From positions 1 to 48,021 of the forward strand of contig VXTU01000020.1 of the NCBI GenBank assembly GCA_009837285.1: DNA of 48,021 nucleotides, in the 5' to 3' direction. Below the pieces are notes generated by a model that did not search any database, was not told the origin of the DNA, and was given only the letters and a program-made list of their open reading frames with translations. The position numbers and the translations under genes were made by a program. The stretch's first letter is position 1, and each line of letters starts with the position of its first letter. Source of the DNA: Chloroflexota bacterium (GTDB taxonomy: Bacteria > Chloroflexota > Dehalococcoidia > UBA2979). This document shows, piece by piece, positions 10,693 to 20,956 of this stretch.

Positions 10693-13686
10693 CTAGGCCT
10701 TCGCGGCCCGCTTCGCCCTGCGCCGACGGCTCGTGCGCTTCGCGCCGTTGCCGGACGGCGCCGCGCCGTTCGTCGGGGGTGCGCCGGGGTCGACCACGTC
10801 CCGCAGGAATCGGCCCGTCGCTGAGGCTTCGACCGTGGCGACGTGTTCCGGCGTGCCTTCGGCGATCACGAGTCCGCCGCGCTCACCGCCGTGCGGCCCG
10901 AGGTCCACGATCCAGTCGGCGTTCTTGATCACGTCGAGCTGGTGCTCGATCACGATGACCGTGTTGCCCTGACTCACGAGCCGCTGCAACACGCCCAGCA
11001 GCGACTCGATGTCCGCGAAGGCGAGGCCAGTCGTCGGCTCGTCGAGGATGTAGACGGTGCGGCCGGTCGCGCGCCGCGACAACTCCGTCGCGAGCTTCAC
11101 GCGCTGCGCCTCGCCTCCCGAGAGCGTGGTCGCCGGCTGGCCGAGGCGGATGTAGCCGAGCCCCACGTCGTGCAGCGTCTCCAGCTTGCGCTTCGCGCGC
11201 GGGAACGCGTCGAAGAACTCGAGCGCCTCGGTCACGGTCATGTCGAGGACCTCGGCGATGGTCTTGCCGCGGAACTGAATCTCGAGTGCCTCGCGGTTGT
11301 AGCGGGCGCCGCGGCAGACCTCGCACGGGACGGTCACGTCCGGGAGGAACTGCATCTCGATCTGGTTGTAGCCGTCGCCCTTGCACGCTTCGCAGCGTCC
11401 GCCCTTCACGTTGAAGGAGAAGCGCCCCGGCTTGTAGCCGCGCGCCCGCGCCTCCGGCACCGTCGCAAACAGCTCGCGGACGATGGTGAACAGCCCGGTG
11501 TACGTCGCCGGGTTCGACCGCGGCGTGCGGCCAATGGGCGACTGGTCGATGACCACTACCTTGTCGACGTGCTCGAGCCCTTCGAGGTCGTCGTGCGCGC
11601 CGGCGCGCTCACGCGCGCGCTGCAGGTCATGCGCCAGGCGCTTGGCGAGGATCTCGTTGACAAGCGTCGACTTGCCGGAGCCCGAGACGCCGGTCACGCA
11701 GATGAAGCGCCCGAGGGGGAACGCCACGTCAATGCGCTTGAGGTTGTGCTCGGCGGCGCCGCGCACCACGAGCGCCTCGCCGCTCCCCTCGCGGCGGCTC
11801 TCCGGCATCGGGATGGTGTGCTTCCCGGCGAGGTACTGGCCGGTGAGCGACTCGCGGTTGCGCATGACCTGCTTCGGCGTGCCCGTGGCGACGACGTGCC
11901 CGCCGTGCTCGCCTGCGCCCGGCCCGAGGTCGATGAGGTGGTCGGCCGCGCGCATCATCGCCTCGTCGTGCTCGACGACGAGCACGGTGTTGCCGAGGTC
12001 GCGCAGCCGCGTCAGCGTGCGGATCAGGCGCTCGTTGTCGACCGCGTGCAGGCCGATCGACGGCTCGTCGCAGACGTAGAGCACGCCCATCAGCGCGGAG
12101 CCGATCTGCGTCGCCAGCCGGATGCGCTGGCCCTCTCCGCCCGACAGCGTCGCCGAGGCGCGGTCGAGCGTGAGGTAGTCGAGCCCGACGTCCGACAGGA
12201 ACGTCAGCCGGTTCGCGATCTCTTGCAGGATCTGGCGAGCGATCTGGCGCTCGCGTGCGCCGAGCGGGGAGCCCTCGCCGCGCAGGCGCTCGACCCACGC
12301 GACGCCGTCGGCGACCGAGTCGTTCACCACCTCGGCGATCGAGCGGCCGTCGACGGTGACGGCGAGCATCTCCGGCTTCAGCCGTGCGCCCTCGCAGTCC
12401 GGGCACGGCACCGAGACCATGTAGCGCTCGATGTCGTTGCGCACCCAGTCCGACTCGGTCTCCTTGTAGCGGCGCTGGAGCGAGGGCAGCACCCCCTCCC
12501 ACGACACCTCGAAGTGGCGCTCGCGGCCGCGCCGCGTGCGGTACTCGACGGTGATCGCCTCCTCGCCGGTGCCATGCATCACGGCGTGCCACTGCTGGTC
12601 GGTGAGCTGCTCCAGTGGCGTGTCGAGGTCGAAGCCGTAGGCCTGCCCGAGCGAGTCGAGGCGACGTCGATACCAGGTGATGCTCGTGCTCATCCGCTGG
12701 TAGGGGATGATCGCGCCCTCGGCGATCGAGAGCTTGCGGTTCGGCACCACGAGGCCCGGGTCGAGCTCCATCTGTACGCCCAGGCCAGTGCAGGCGGCGC
12801 ACGCACCGTGCGGGCTGTTGAACGAGAAGTTGCGCGGCTCGATCTCGCCCACCGAGTACGGCGGGTGGTCCGGGTTCGTGCAGGCGAAGTGCTCGCTGAA
12901 CGTCTCCTCGGGCCGCTCGGCCTCACCCTCGCCGGCCTGCGGGGCGAAGACAAGGATGCCCTCGCCGAGCCGCAGCGCCTGCTCCACGGAGTCAGCGATG
13001 CGCTGCCGCGTCGCGTCGTAGTCCTCGGCCGTCGTGTCCTCGGACAGCTCCGGGATGATCAGCCGGTCCACGACCACGTCGATGTCGTGCCACTCGTAGC
13101 GGTCGAGGTCGAACTCCTCGTCAACGTCGCGGATGGCGCCGTCGACACGGACGCGCACGAACCCGAGACGCTGGACGGCCTCGAAGACCTGCTTGTGCTC
13201 GCCGCGGCGGTGGCGGATGACGGGCGCGAGCAGCATCGCGCGCGTCCCCGGCGGCTCGGCGAGGACCGCGTCGACGATCTGCTGCACGGTCTGGCTGCGG
13301 ATGACCTGCCCGCAGTGCAAGCAGTGCGGGATGCCGGCTCGGGCATAGAGCAGGCGCAGGTAGTCGTAGATCTCCGTCACCGTGGCGACCGTGGAGCGAG
13401 GGTTCCTCGAGACGCCCTTCTGGTCGATGGAGATCGCGGGGGAGAGGCCGTCGATATAGTCGACGTCGGGCTTCTCCATGAGTCCGAGGAACTGGCGGGC
13501 GTAGGCGGAGAGCGACTCGACGTAACGGCGCTGGCCCTCGGCGTAGATGGTGACGAATGCGAGCGAGGACTTGCCCGAGCCGCTCAGGCCCGTGATGACG
13601 ACGAGGCGGTCGCGCGGAATCTCGACCGAGATGTTCTTGAGGTTGTGCTCGCGAGCGCCGGTGACGGCGATACGGTCGGTGGGCAG
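10693..13686 (-). CDS. uvrA: excinuclease ABC subunit A (probable CTG start)
   Basis: Both ABC domains, zinc fingers, LSGGE motifs. Conserved N-terminus [44 protein letters not shown] lies upstream of the ORF track start (13479) in the same open frame. Confidence 0.95.
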   Translation of the reverse strand: MPTDRIAVTGAREHNLKNISVEIPRDRLVVITGLSGSGKSSLAFVTIYAEGQRRYVESLSAYARQFLGLMEKPDVDYIDGLSPAISIDQKGVSRNPRSTVATVTEIYDYLRLLYARAGIPHCLHCGQVIRSQTVQQIVDAVLAEPPGTRAMLLAPVIRHRRGEHKQVFEAVQRLGFVRVRVDGAIRDVDEEFDLDRYEWHDIDVVVDRLIIPELSEDTTAEDYDATRQRIADSVEQALRLGEGILVFAPQAGEGEAERPEETFSEHFACTNPDHPPYSVGEIEPRNFSFNSPHGACAACTGLGVQMELDPGLVVPNRKLSIAEGAIIPYQRMSTSITWYRRRLDSLGQAYGFDLDTPLEQLTDQQWHAVMHGTGEEAITVEYRTRRGRERHFEVSWEGVLPSLQRRYKETESDWVRNDIERYMVSVPCPDCEGARLKPEMLAVTVDGRSIAEVVNDSVADGVAWVERLRGEGSPLGARERQIARQILQEIANRLTFLSDVGLDYLTLDRASATLSGGEGQRIRLATQIGSALMGVLYVCDEPSIGLHAVDNERLIRTLTRLRDLGNTVLVVEHDEAMMRAADHLIDLGPGAGEHGGHVVATGTPKQVMRNRESLTGQYLAGKHTIPMPESRREGSGEALVVRGAAEHNLKRIDVAFPLGRFICVTGVSGSGKSTLVNEILAKRLAHDLQRARERAGAHDDLEGLEHVDKVVVIDQSPIGRTPRSNPATYTGLFTIVRELFATVPEARARGYKPGRFSFNVKGGRCEACKGDGYNQIEMQFLPDVTVPCEVCRGARYNREALEIQFRGKTIAEVLDMTVTEALEFFDAFPRAKRKLETLHDVGLGYIRLGQPATTLSGGEAQRVKLATELSRRATGRTVYILDEPTTGLAFADIESLLGVLQRLVSQGNTVIVIEHQLDVIKNADWIVDLGPHGGERGGLVIAEGTPEHVATVEASATGRFLRDVVDPGAPPTNGAAPSGNGAKRTSRRRRAKRAAKA

Positions 13687-13789
13687 GGGGTCACCTCGAT
13701 TGCGGCGAGGAGGAGTCCAGCGCGCTGGTGCGGGTGCGCGGGATCAAGCGTAGCGGGGGCGGACGGGCTCTGCCAGTGGCGGGCCCCTC

Positions 13790-14164
13790 CTACGGCCGAG
13801 GCTCGGATGGCGGCAGGTCGAGGCCGCCGAACTCTTCCAGGTGACGACGCAGCTCCGCCTCGATCTCCTGTAGCCGCTCCTCCGTGATCCCCATCGTCTC
13901 GAGGGTCGTGCGGATCAGCCGCTGCACTTCTTCCATGTCGCGCCGGAGCAGCGCCTCAGCCACCTCCAGCTGCGTCTCGACCGCCCGAAAGCCCTCGCGC
14001 TGCTCTGTCTTGTTGTCCATCGCGAGGATGGTCGACATCAGCCGCGTGAAGAGCGTCGTCGTGCGGGCGATGCGGACGCGGTCGTCGGGGTCCTCCGGGA
14101 AGTCGCCCGTCACGACGACCTCGAGGCCCGTGCGCGTGTCGGTGGCGGCGTACTGCTCGGGCAT
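13790..14164 (-). CDS. hypothetical protein
   Basis: MPEQYAATDTRTGLEVVVTGDFPEDPDDRVRIART...; start uncertain (14203 also possible). Confidence 0.65.
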   Translation of the reverse strand: MPEQYAATDTRTGLEVVVTGDFPEDPDDRVRIARTTTLFTRLMSTILAMDNKTEQREGFRAVETQLEVAEALLRRDMEEVQRLIRTTLETMGITEERLQEIEAELRRHLEEFGGLDLPPSEPRP

Positions 14165-14281
14165 GGGCGGGCCTCGGCTGGTCGGCGTCGTTCGTGCAGC
14201 CATCGTACCGCCCGGCTTCGGGCTGCGCGCCCCTCGCGCTACCATCGCGCCCGCCATATCGATGCGGGGCGAGGGGACACC

Positions 14282-15217
14282 ATGGCCAACGAGCAGGATG
14301 GGCGCGCGCTGCCCTCACAGGACGAGGTGCATGCCTGGCTGACCGAAGACAACAACTGGGGCCGCTGGGGCGACGATGACGAGGCCGGCGCGGTCAACCT
14401 CATCGACGCCGCGAAGCGCCTCGATGCGCTCGCGATGGCGCGCACGGGGCGCGTGGTCTCGGTGAGCCGGCCGTACCCGAAGGAGCCCGGCCCGACGAAC
14501 CCGACACCCGCGCAGCACTTCGTCCGCCGGAACCGGCGCCCGAACGACACCGGCTCGGTGGTCGACTACTACGGCTTCGTCTACCACGGCCACAACCACA
14601 CGCACCTCGATGCCCTGTGCCACGTCTGGGACGACGGCGGAGCGTGGCAGGGCCGCGACCCCGACGAGTTCATCACGGGCGAGGGCGTCACGTTCGGCGA
14701 TGTGACCGCCTGGGAGACGGGCATCATCACGCGCGGCGTCCTGCTCGACGTGCCCCGGTATCGCGGTGAGCCGTACGTGACCGTCGACCGGCCCGTGCAC
14801 GGCTGGGAGCTCGAGGAGATCGCCGCTGCGCAGGGCGTCGAGGTTCGGCCGGGCGACGCAGTACTCGTCCACAGCGGGCGTGAGGCCTTTCAGGACGCGA
14901 ACCCGAATTTCTTCTTCGGCGACCGCGAGGCGCCGACCCCGGGCCTGCACGCGACCTGCATGCGCTACATCCGGGACCGGGACGTGGCCGTGCTCGTGTG
15001 GGACATGATGGACGCCCGCCCCAACGAGTACGGGCTCGGCTGGGCCGTGCATCCCGTGATCTACGCATTCGGCGTTGCGCTCGTGGACAATGCGCTGCTC
15101 CTGCCGCTGGCAGAGGCGTGCGCCGAGGAGGGCCGGTACGAATTCCTGCTGATCGTGGCGCCGCTGAGGGTGCAGGGCGGCACGGGCAGCCCGGTCAACC
15201 CCCTCGCGATCTTCTAG
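14282..15217 (+). CDS. cyclase family / kynurenine formamidase-like metal-dependent hydrolase
   Basis: HNHTHLDALCHVW metal motif, DVPRYRG, VRPGDAVLVHSGR. Confidence 0.85.
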   Translation: MANEQDGRALPSQDEVHAWLTEDNNWGRWGDDDEAGAVNLIDAAKRLDALAMARTGRVVSVSRPYPKEPGPTNPTPAQHFVRRNRRPNDTGSVVDYYGFVYHGHNHTHLDALCHVWDDGGAWQGRDPDEFITGEGVTFGDVTAWETGIITRGVLLDVPRYRGEPYVTVDRPVHGWELEEIAAAQGVEVRPGDAVLVHSGREAFQDANPNFFFGDREAPTPGLHATCMRYIRDRDVAVLVWDMMDARPNEYGLGWAVHPVIYAFGVALVDNALLLPLAEACAEEGRYEFLLIVAPLRVQGGTGSPVNPLAIF

Positions 15218-15231
15218 GAGGCGTCGCCCCA

Positions 15232-16044
15232 ATGGACGGGCTGCCGTTCGCCCCCGACGCCGCGATCCGCGAAGTCGACGGCGAGGCCGTGATCCTCATC
15301 GGCGGCGGGCGGGCGCTGCTGATGCAGATCGCCCACCCGCTCGTCGCGCAGGGCGTCGCCGAGCACAGCGAGTGGCGCGCGAACCGCTACGGGCGGCTGC
15401 TCCGCACGCTCCGGCCGATGTTCGCGATTGTCTTCGGGAACGGCGAGGAGGTGCGCGACGCGGCACGCGGCGTGAACGCGGTGCATCGAGGGGTGACCGG
15501 CGCGGGCTACCACGCCGGCGACCCGGAGCTGCTGCTCTGGGTGCACGCGACCCTCGTGGACACTGCACTTCAGTGCCATCGCCGGTTCGTCGGCGCGCTG
15601 CCGCCGGAACGCGAGGCGCGGTACTACGACGACACGAGGCTCGTCGGTCGGCTGCTCGGCGTGCCTGAATCGCTGCTGCCGCACGACCTCGACGCGTTCA
15701 ACGCGTACCTTGAAGCAACGATCGACGAGCTTGAGGTCACCGAGGCGGCACGGAGCATCGCGCGCGAGCTCTGCCGACCCGCGCCGCCGTTCGGCCCGCT
15801 GATCGTACCGTGGCGCGAGATCACGGCGGGACTGCTCCCGCCGCGGCTCCGCCAAGCCTACGGGATGCCGCGGGACCCTGTCCGTGAGGCGCTGATCGAG
15901 GGCGCCAGCGGCCTCAGCCGCGCGGTGTGGCCGCGCCTGCCGCGAGCACTGCGCCGGCCGCCGGCCCTCCTGCTGCCACCCTCAGCGCGCCGGCGCTACG
16001 GCGCACCGACGCGGTTGGGCGCCTACGCGCCCGGCGCCCGGTAG
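15232..16044 (+). CDS. oxygenase MpaB family (DUF2236) protein
   Basis: GGGRALLMQIAHPLVAQGVAEHSEWRANRYGRLLRT; VHATLVDTAL; AGGAGG before ATG at 15232. Confidence 0.85.
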   Translation: MDGLPFAPDAAIREVDGEAVILIGGGRALLMQIAHPLVAQGVAEHSEWRANRYGRLLRTLRPMFAIVFGNGEEVRDAARGVNAVHRGVTGAGYHAGDPELLLWVHATLVDTALQCHRRFVGALPPEREARYYDDTRLVGRLLGVPESLLPHDLDAFNAYLEATIDELEVTEAARSIARELCRPAPPFGPLIVPWREITAGLLPPRLRQAYGMPRDPVREALIEGASGLSRAVWPRLPRALRRPPALLLPPSARRRYGAPTRLGAYAPGAR

Positions 16045-16343
16045 GCGACTGACTTGCCCGTGGCTTCGTCGATCTCCTCGGGCGTCAGCATCACCGTGGT
16101 GTTCCACGTGATGGCGCCCGCCGCGCCGATGGCCAGGCCGAGCGCCGCCGCGGACGTGTTGTCGGGTACGTCCATCACGATGTAGAGGTCGTCGCCGCCG
16201 AACGCGTACAGGAACGTCTCGACGGTCCCGCCGACCGACTCCACCGAGGCAGTCAGCGCGTCGCGCCGGGCTGAGCCGCCCTCCGCGAGCAGGCCCTGCG
16301 CGCCTGTCGGGTTGTACGAAGCCTTCACCAGGTACTTGGGCAT
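16023..16343 (-). CDS. GYD domain protein
   Basis: MPKYLVKASYNPTGAQGLLAEGGSARRDALTASVESVGGTVETFLYAFGGDDLYIVMDVPD. Confidence 0.85.
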   Translation of the reverse strand: MPKYLVKASYNPTGAQGLLAEGGSARRDALTASVESVGGTVETFLYAFGGDDLYIVMDVPDNTSAAALGLAIGAAGAITWNTTVMLTPEEIDEATGKSVAYRAPGA

Positions 16344-16408
16344 GTCGTTCGCCTCCTCAATCCCGCCGTACTCAATGGCCCCAATCTACTACGCGCCGCA
16401 ATCCTCGC

Positions 16409-17137
16409 TCACTGCCTCTCGTCAGCGCCGTCGTCTCGGGCGTAGAGCGAGATGGCGACATTGTCGGGCGCGCCCGCGGCGAGGACCGTGCTCACGAGGT
16501 CGGCAGCACGGTCGTCGCCCGACGTTGCAACGACATCCGCGATCGCCTGGTCGTTGAGCGCACCGTGGAGCCCGTCGGTACACAGCAGCAGGACACTGTT
16601 GGGTGACAGGTCAATCGGGCCGAAGACGTCGAGTTCGGCCTGCGCCTCCAGCCCGATCGCGCGCGTGATGACGTGGCGGCTCAGCGCCGCCAGCGGGTCG
16701 TCCGGCGCCATCAGGCCCGCGCGGATCGACTCCTCGACCCATGAGTGGTCGAGCGTGAGCTGTCGTGCCTCGCGGTCCGCGACGAGGTACGCGCGGCTGT
16801 CGCCGAGGTTCGCCACCCATGCCGTCCGGTCGCGAATCAGAGCGGCCACGAGCGTGGTGCTCATGCGGTCGAGGTGACCCTGCTGGCCCGCTCGCACCGC
16901 GGCGTTCGCTGCCGCGAACGCTCTGCGCAGCGCTGCCTCGGGCTCCTCGGCGGAGCCCGCGCGGACCGTCTCGGCCAGCGCGGCGACAGCCGTGCGCGAG
17001 GCCACCTCGCCGCCGGGCAGGCCCCCGACGCCGTCGGCGACCGCGAGCAGGAGGCGCCCGTCGGGCAACTCCTCGGCGAGGGCGACGTCCTGGTTCGTCT
17101 CACGTACGAGGCCGATGTGCGTCGCCGCCTGCAGCAT
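16409..17137 (-). CDS. PP2C-family serine/threonine protein phosphatase
   Basis: GLVRETNQD, LLAVADGVGG, NLGDSRAYL, LCTDGLHG motifs. Confidence 0.9.
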   Translation of the reverse strand: MLQAATHIGLVRETNQDVALAEELPDGRLLLAVADGVGGLPGGEVASRTAVAALAETVRAGSAEEPEAALRRAFAAANAAVRAGQQGHLDRMSTTLVAALIRDRTAWVANLGDSRAYLVADREARQLTLDHSWVEESIRAGLMAPDDPLAALSRHVITRAIGLEAQAELDVFGPIDLSPNSVLLLCTDGLHGALNDQAIADVVATSGDDRAADLVSTVLAAGAPDNVAISLYARDDGADERQ

Positions 17138-17208
17138 CCGGTGCTCTCCGAGTCGTCCCGCTACAATCGGATGCTACCGAGGGGGACAACCCCGCCACCG
17201 GAGGCCCG

Positions 17209-18510
17209 ATGGCCCGCGTACTCCTGCTCATCCCGACCGCCAGCTACCGCGCGCCTGACTTCATGGCGGCGGCAGCGGAGCTCGACGTGGACGTGGTGGT
17301 CGGCTCGGACCAGCGCTCGGCGGTCGAGTCGTTCCTGCCCGGCGCCACCGTCGCGCTACCCCTCGGCGACCCGGAAGCGGCCGCCGACGCGATCGAGACG
17401 TTCGCCGCGGAGTGGCCCCTCGAAGCGATCGTCGCGGTGGACGACGGCGGGACGCTCGTCGCGGCGCGCGCGTCCCAGCGGCTCGGCCTCCCGTACAACA
17501 GCATCGACGCCGTGGCGGCCACGCGCGACAAGTCGCTGCTCCGCGAGCGGCTCGCCGCCGGCGGGGTGCCCTCGCCCCCGTGGATAGTGGCGCCGATCGA
17601 CTCCGATCCGCGCACCGTGGCGCGCGAGGCGCCGCTGCCGTGCGTCGTGAAGCCGCTGTCGCTCTCCGGCAGCCGCGGCGTGATCCGCGCGGACGACGAG
17701 GCCGGGTTCGTGGCGGCGTTCGAGCGGCTGCGCGCGCTGCTGAGCGACCCCGCCGTGCAGGACGAATGCATGGGGACGGGCGACCGGGTGCTCATCGAGG
17801 GCTACATCCCCGGTGACGAGGTTTCGGTGGAGGGCCTGCTCACGGACGGTGAGCTCGAGGTGCTGGCGATCTTCGACAAGCCCGACCCGCTCGTCGGCCC
17901 GTACTTCGAGGAGACGATCTACGTGACGCCGTCGCGGCTGTCGCCCGAACGGCAGGAGGAGGTGCGACGCACCTCTGCGGCGGCGGCACGGGCCCTGGGC
18001 CTGACCGACGGGCCACTCCACGCCGAGCTGCGCATCAACGACGACGGCGTGTGGCCGGTCGACATCGCCGCTCGAAGCATCGGGGGGCTCTGCTCGCGGA
18101 CACTCCAGTTCGGCGCCGGCGTGACGCTGGAGCAGCTCCTGCTGAGCCATGCCGTCGGGAAGCCCGATGCGAGCCGCGCCCGGCTGAACCCGGCGTCCGG
18201 CGTGATGATGATCCCCATCCCACGGGCAGGCCGCCTCCGACGCGTCGAGGGTCTTGCCGCCGCCAGGGCCGCGCCGGGCGTGGCCGGTGTCGCGATCACG
18301 ATCCGCCTGGGACACGAGGTCACCCCGCTGCCCGAGGGGAGCGAGTACCTCGGCTTCATCTTCGCGCGCGGCGAGGATCCGACCGAAGTCGAGGCCGCGC
18401 TGCGCCATGCCCACGCGCTGCTCCGCATCGACATCGTCGACGCGGACGAGGAGCCCGGCGCGCCGCTCACGCTCGAGGGCGCAGGGGAGGCGCGGCGAGC
18501 GCTCTCCTGA
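17209..18510 (+). CDS. ATP-grasp domain protein, carboxylate-amine ligase-like
   Basis: PLPCVVKPLSLSGSRGVIRADD, EGYIPGDEVSVEGL, HAELRINDDGVWPVDIAAR; GGAGG before ATG at 17209. Confidence 0.82.
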   Translation: MARVLLLIPTASYRAPDFMAAAAELDVDVVVGSDQRSAVESFLPGATVALPLGDPEAAADAIETFAAEWPLEAIVAVDDGGTLVAARASQRLGLPYNSIDAVAATRDKSLLRERLAAGGVPSPPWIVAPIDSDPRTVAREAPLPCVVKPLSLSGSRGVIRADDEAGFVAAFERLRALLSDPAVQDECMGTGDRVLIEGYIPGDEVSVEGLLTDGELEVLAIFDKPDPLVGPYFEETIYVTPSRLSPERQEEVRRTSAAAARALGLTDGPLHAELRINDDGVWPVDIAARSIGGLCSRTLQFGAGVTLEQLLLSHAVGKPDASRARLNPASGVMMIPIPRAGRLRRVEGLAAARAAPGVAGVAITIRLGHEVTPLPEGSEYLGFIFARGEDPTEVEAALRHAHALLRIDIVDADEEPGAPLTLEGAGEARRALS

Positions 18511-18540
18511 CGGGCGTGCGGTCGGCGTCGGACCGCTGAC

Positions 18541-18927
18541 TCAGCTCGACGGCATGGTGAGCGGGGCGAGGATCTCCACGAGTTCGGCCACGCTCTCGAT
18601 GTCCCGGCCGATGACGTTGGCGTTGAGATGGCGCTTGCGCCGGTAGTAATTCCCGTGCAGCTCGTTCGCGATCCCGCGCAAGTCCCGTATGCGGTCGTTG
18701 CGAGTGACCTCCCAAGCCTGGTTCAGTACCACGCTGAAGTCCGCATGGGTCGCATACTCCCAGCCCTGAGCCGCCGCCACCGCCTTCGCCATGTGGGCGG
18801 CCGCGCCCCAGCCTTTCTCGGACGCCTGATGCAGGTCGCCCGCGGCGAGGTATTCCCTGCACCGCGTCAGGAACTCGCGTGCCTGCTCGGCGTGGTCGGC
18901 GACCTCGACAAGATCGTCCGTGGCCAT
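18541..18927 (-). CDS. PaREP1/HEPN-like protein
   Basis: EFLTRCREYLAAGDLHQASEKGWGAAAHMAKAVAAAQGWEYATH resembles the PaREP1 domain. Confidence 0.6.
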   Translation of the reverse strand: MATDDLVEVADHAEQAREFLTRCREYLAAGDLHQASEKGWGAAAHMAKAVAAAQGWEYATHADFSVVLNQAWEVTRNDRIRDLRGIANELHGNYYRRKRHLNANVIGRDIESVAELVEILAPLTMPSS

Positions 18928-19123
18928 CGGGCGTCGCCTCCGACTGGTACACCCCACTGTAGGCTATGTGACTTCCTCTCACAATGGTTATCGGTACACG
19001 AATGTTATGGGCAGGACGGCTACCGGGTGGCGCATCGACGGGGCCTCGTTCATGCTGGGTGTGCGGAGGCGGCAGGATCGCCTCCCACGCTGCTCCCACC
19101 AGCATCAAGAGAGGGGCCTACGC

Positions 19124-19483
19124 ATGCCCAATCCAGTCGTGCACTTCGAGATCGGCGGCGCCGACGGCTCAGCGCTGCAGCAGTTCTACGCCCAGGCCTT
19201 CGACTGGGAGGTCAACGCCGACAACCCGATGCAGTACGGCCTCGTCGAGCCGCAGACGGAGACCAGTATCGGCGGCGGCATCACCGCGGCCGACCAGCCC
19301 GGCGTGTTCGTCTACATCGAGGTCGACGACCTCCAGGCGTACCTCGACCGTATCGAGTCGCTCGGTGGCCGCACCGTGCAGGAGATCACCACGATCCCGG
19401 GCATGGTGACGATGGCCCTGTTCGCCGACCCCGAGGGCAACGTCGTCGGCATCGTGCACAACGAGACGCCGCCCGCGGAGTAA
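19124..19483 (+). CDS. VOC/glyoxalase family protein
   Basis: MPNPVVHFEIGGADGSALQQFYAQAFDWEVN...FADPEGNVVGI. Confidence 0.9.
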   Translation: MPNPVVHFEIGGADGSALQQFYAQAFDWEVNADNPMQYGLVEPQTETSIGGGITAADQPGVFVYIEVDDLQAYLDRIESLGGRTVQEITTIPGMVTMALFADPEGNVVGIVHNETPPAE

Positions 19484-19507
19484 CGCGCGGCCGGTCGCGC
19501 CGCCTCG

Positions 19508-20956
19508 CTAGAGGGTGATGAGGTCGAGCGAAGCAGACTGCTCCGCGGTGGGCTCCGCTCAGCAGAACCAGCTCTCAGTCAGGCCCGGCGTCGCCGGCAG
19601 CACGCGCCTCGGCGCGGCCGTCGCCGGCGCGGGCTGGCCGGTTGCCTCGGTCACCATGTCGCGGATGAGGCCGAACGTGCGGGCGTGGCCGGCGTGGATG
19701 TCGGCGTGCTGCTCGGCGACGAGGTCGGCGATGGCGCGTTGCAGCGGGTCGATGCGCTCGTCGAGCGGGCGCCACTCGTAGGTCAGCGCCTCGGCGTCGT
19801 ATTCACCGAGCAGGCCCTGCGTGTGTGTTGGCGCGATCAGCGGCGAACCGGGCGGCAGCAGTAGCCGCAGCCCGTACTGCACCGGCGGCACGCGCTCGAC
19901 CAGGCCGTGCGCCTCGATGAACGTGAGCATGTCCGCGAGGTCCTCGGCGGTCGTCCACGGCGTGAACGTCATCCACGTCGGCCGCAGCGCCAGCCCGGCC
20001 GTGTCGCACGCCTCGATGGCTGGTACGAGGTCGGCGGCGGTGTGTCCCTTGTCTAGCTGGCGAAGCACCTCGTCGCTGGTCGCCTCGAACGCCGAGGTGA
20101 CGAAGAGGCAGCCGAACTCGCGCAGGCGCGGCAGCAGGTCGGCCTGCTCCAACAGGTGCTCGACCTTGGCCGTGAAATCGAAACTCAGCTCGGGGTGGCG
20201 GTCGTGCAGCCCCTCTGCGATCGCGAGCGAGTGCGGGACGGCGTTGAGGAAGTCCGGGTCGCCAAACGTGATGTGCGCGGCGCCGGCGGCGACCTGCTGG
20301 TCGATATCCGCGAGCACCACCTCGGGGGCGACGAGGCGTAGCCGGCCGTCGTAGGCGGCCGTCACCGGGCAATGCAGGCACTGGTGCGCGCACCCGCGGG
20401 TCGCCTCGACGTACCCGGCGACGGAGAAGCCGTGTTCGGTCTGGAGCTGCGCGTAGCGGTCGAGTGCGGGCAGGCCGGCGCGGTCGGGGACGGGATAGTC
20501 CTGGCGGACGAACGCGGCGTCCGGCGCGTCGAACCCGTCGATGCCGTCGCCCGCCGCGACGCGGTCGGCGAGGTCGCAGAGCGCGGGCTCGTACTCGCCG
20601 CCGGCGACCGCGTCGACGACTCCGCTCGCGCGCAGGTCGCCGAGCAGGCCCGCGTAGAGGCCGTACAGCGCGATCGGTACGTCCGGTCGCAGCGCGCGCA
20701 GCTGCGGGATCAGCTGCTGCGCCAGTCTGGCCGGCGTGTGCATGGGGATCGACAGCGCGATCAGGTCCGCCACCCCCACGCGCGCCTCGTCGAGCGGGTC
20801 GACGCCGAGGTCAATCACGTCGACGTGGTGACCGCGCGCCCGCAGGGCAGCGGCTGGCGCAGCGAGGCCGACGGGCTGGTGGCCCATCTCGTACGTCGAG
20901 AGCAGCAGGACGCGCGCGCCCTGGGTGCGCGCAGAGGCCTGAGTGCTGTCGGGCAC
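19508..20956 (-). CDS. B12-binding-domain radical SAM selenoprotein with CUAEP tail (TGA at 19559-19561 read as Sec)
   Basis: CAHQCLHC radical SAM motif; N-terminal B12-binding-like Rossmann region; in-frame readthrough ...LTESWFC(TGA)AEPTAEQSASLDLITL TAG; GTG start overlapping the nfuA stop. Confidence 0.85.
19526..19561 (-). promoter_or_regulatory. putative bacterial SECIS element including the Sec UGA
   Basis: RNA UGAGCGGAGCCCACCGCGGAGCAGUCUGCUUCGCUC: inner GGAGCA-GUC-UGCUUC hairpin; alternative or outer GAGCG/CGCUC pairing starting inside the UGA. Confidence 0.6.

Noticed and set aside
10843-13887. 1014-aa plus-strand ORF antisense to uvrA
   Set aside because: Arg/Leu/Val-rich composition typical of a shadow ORF in high-GC DNA; the opposite strand encodes unambiguous UvrA.
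19559-19561. Reading the radical SAM TGA as a genuine stop
   Set aside because: Rejected in favour of Sec because the downstream frame gives exactly AEP, a SECIS-like hairpin follows, and selA is present.
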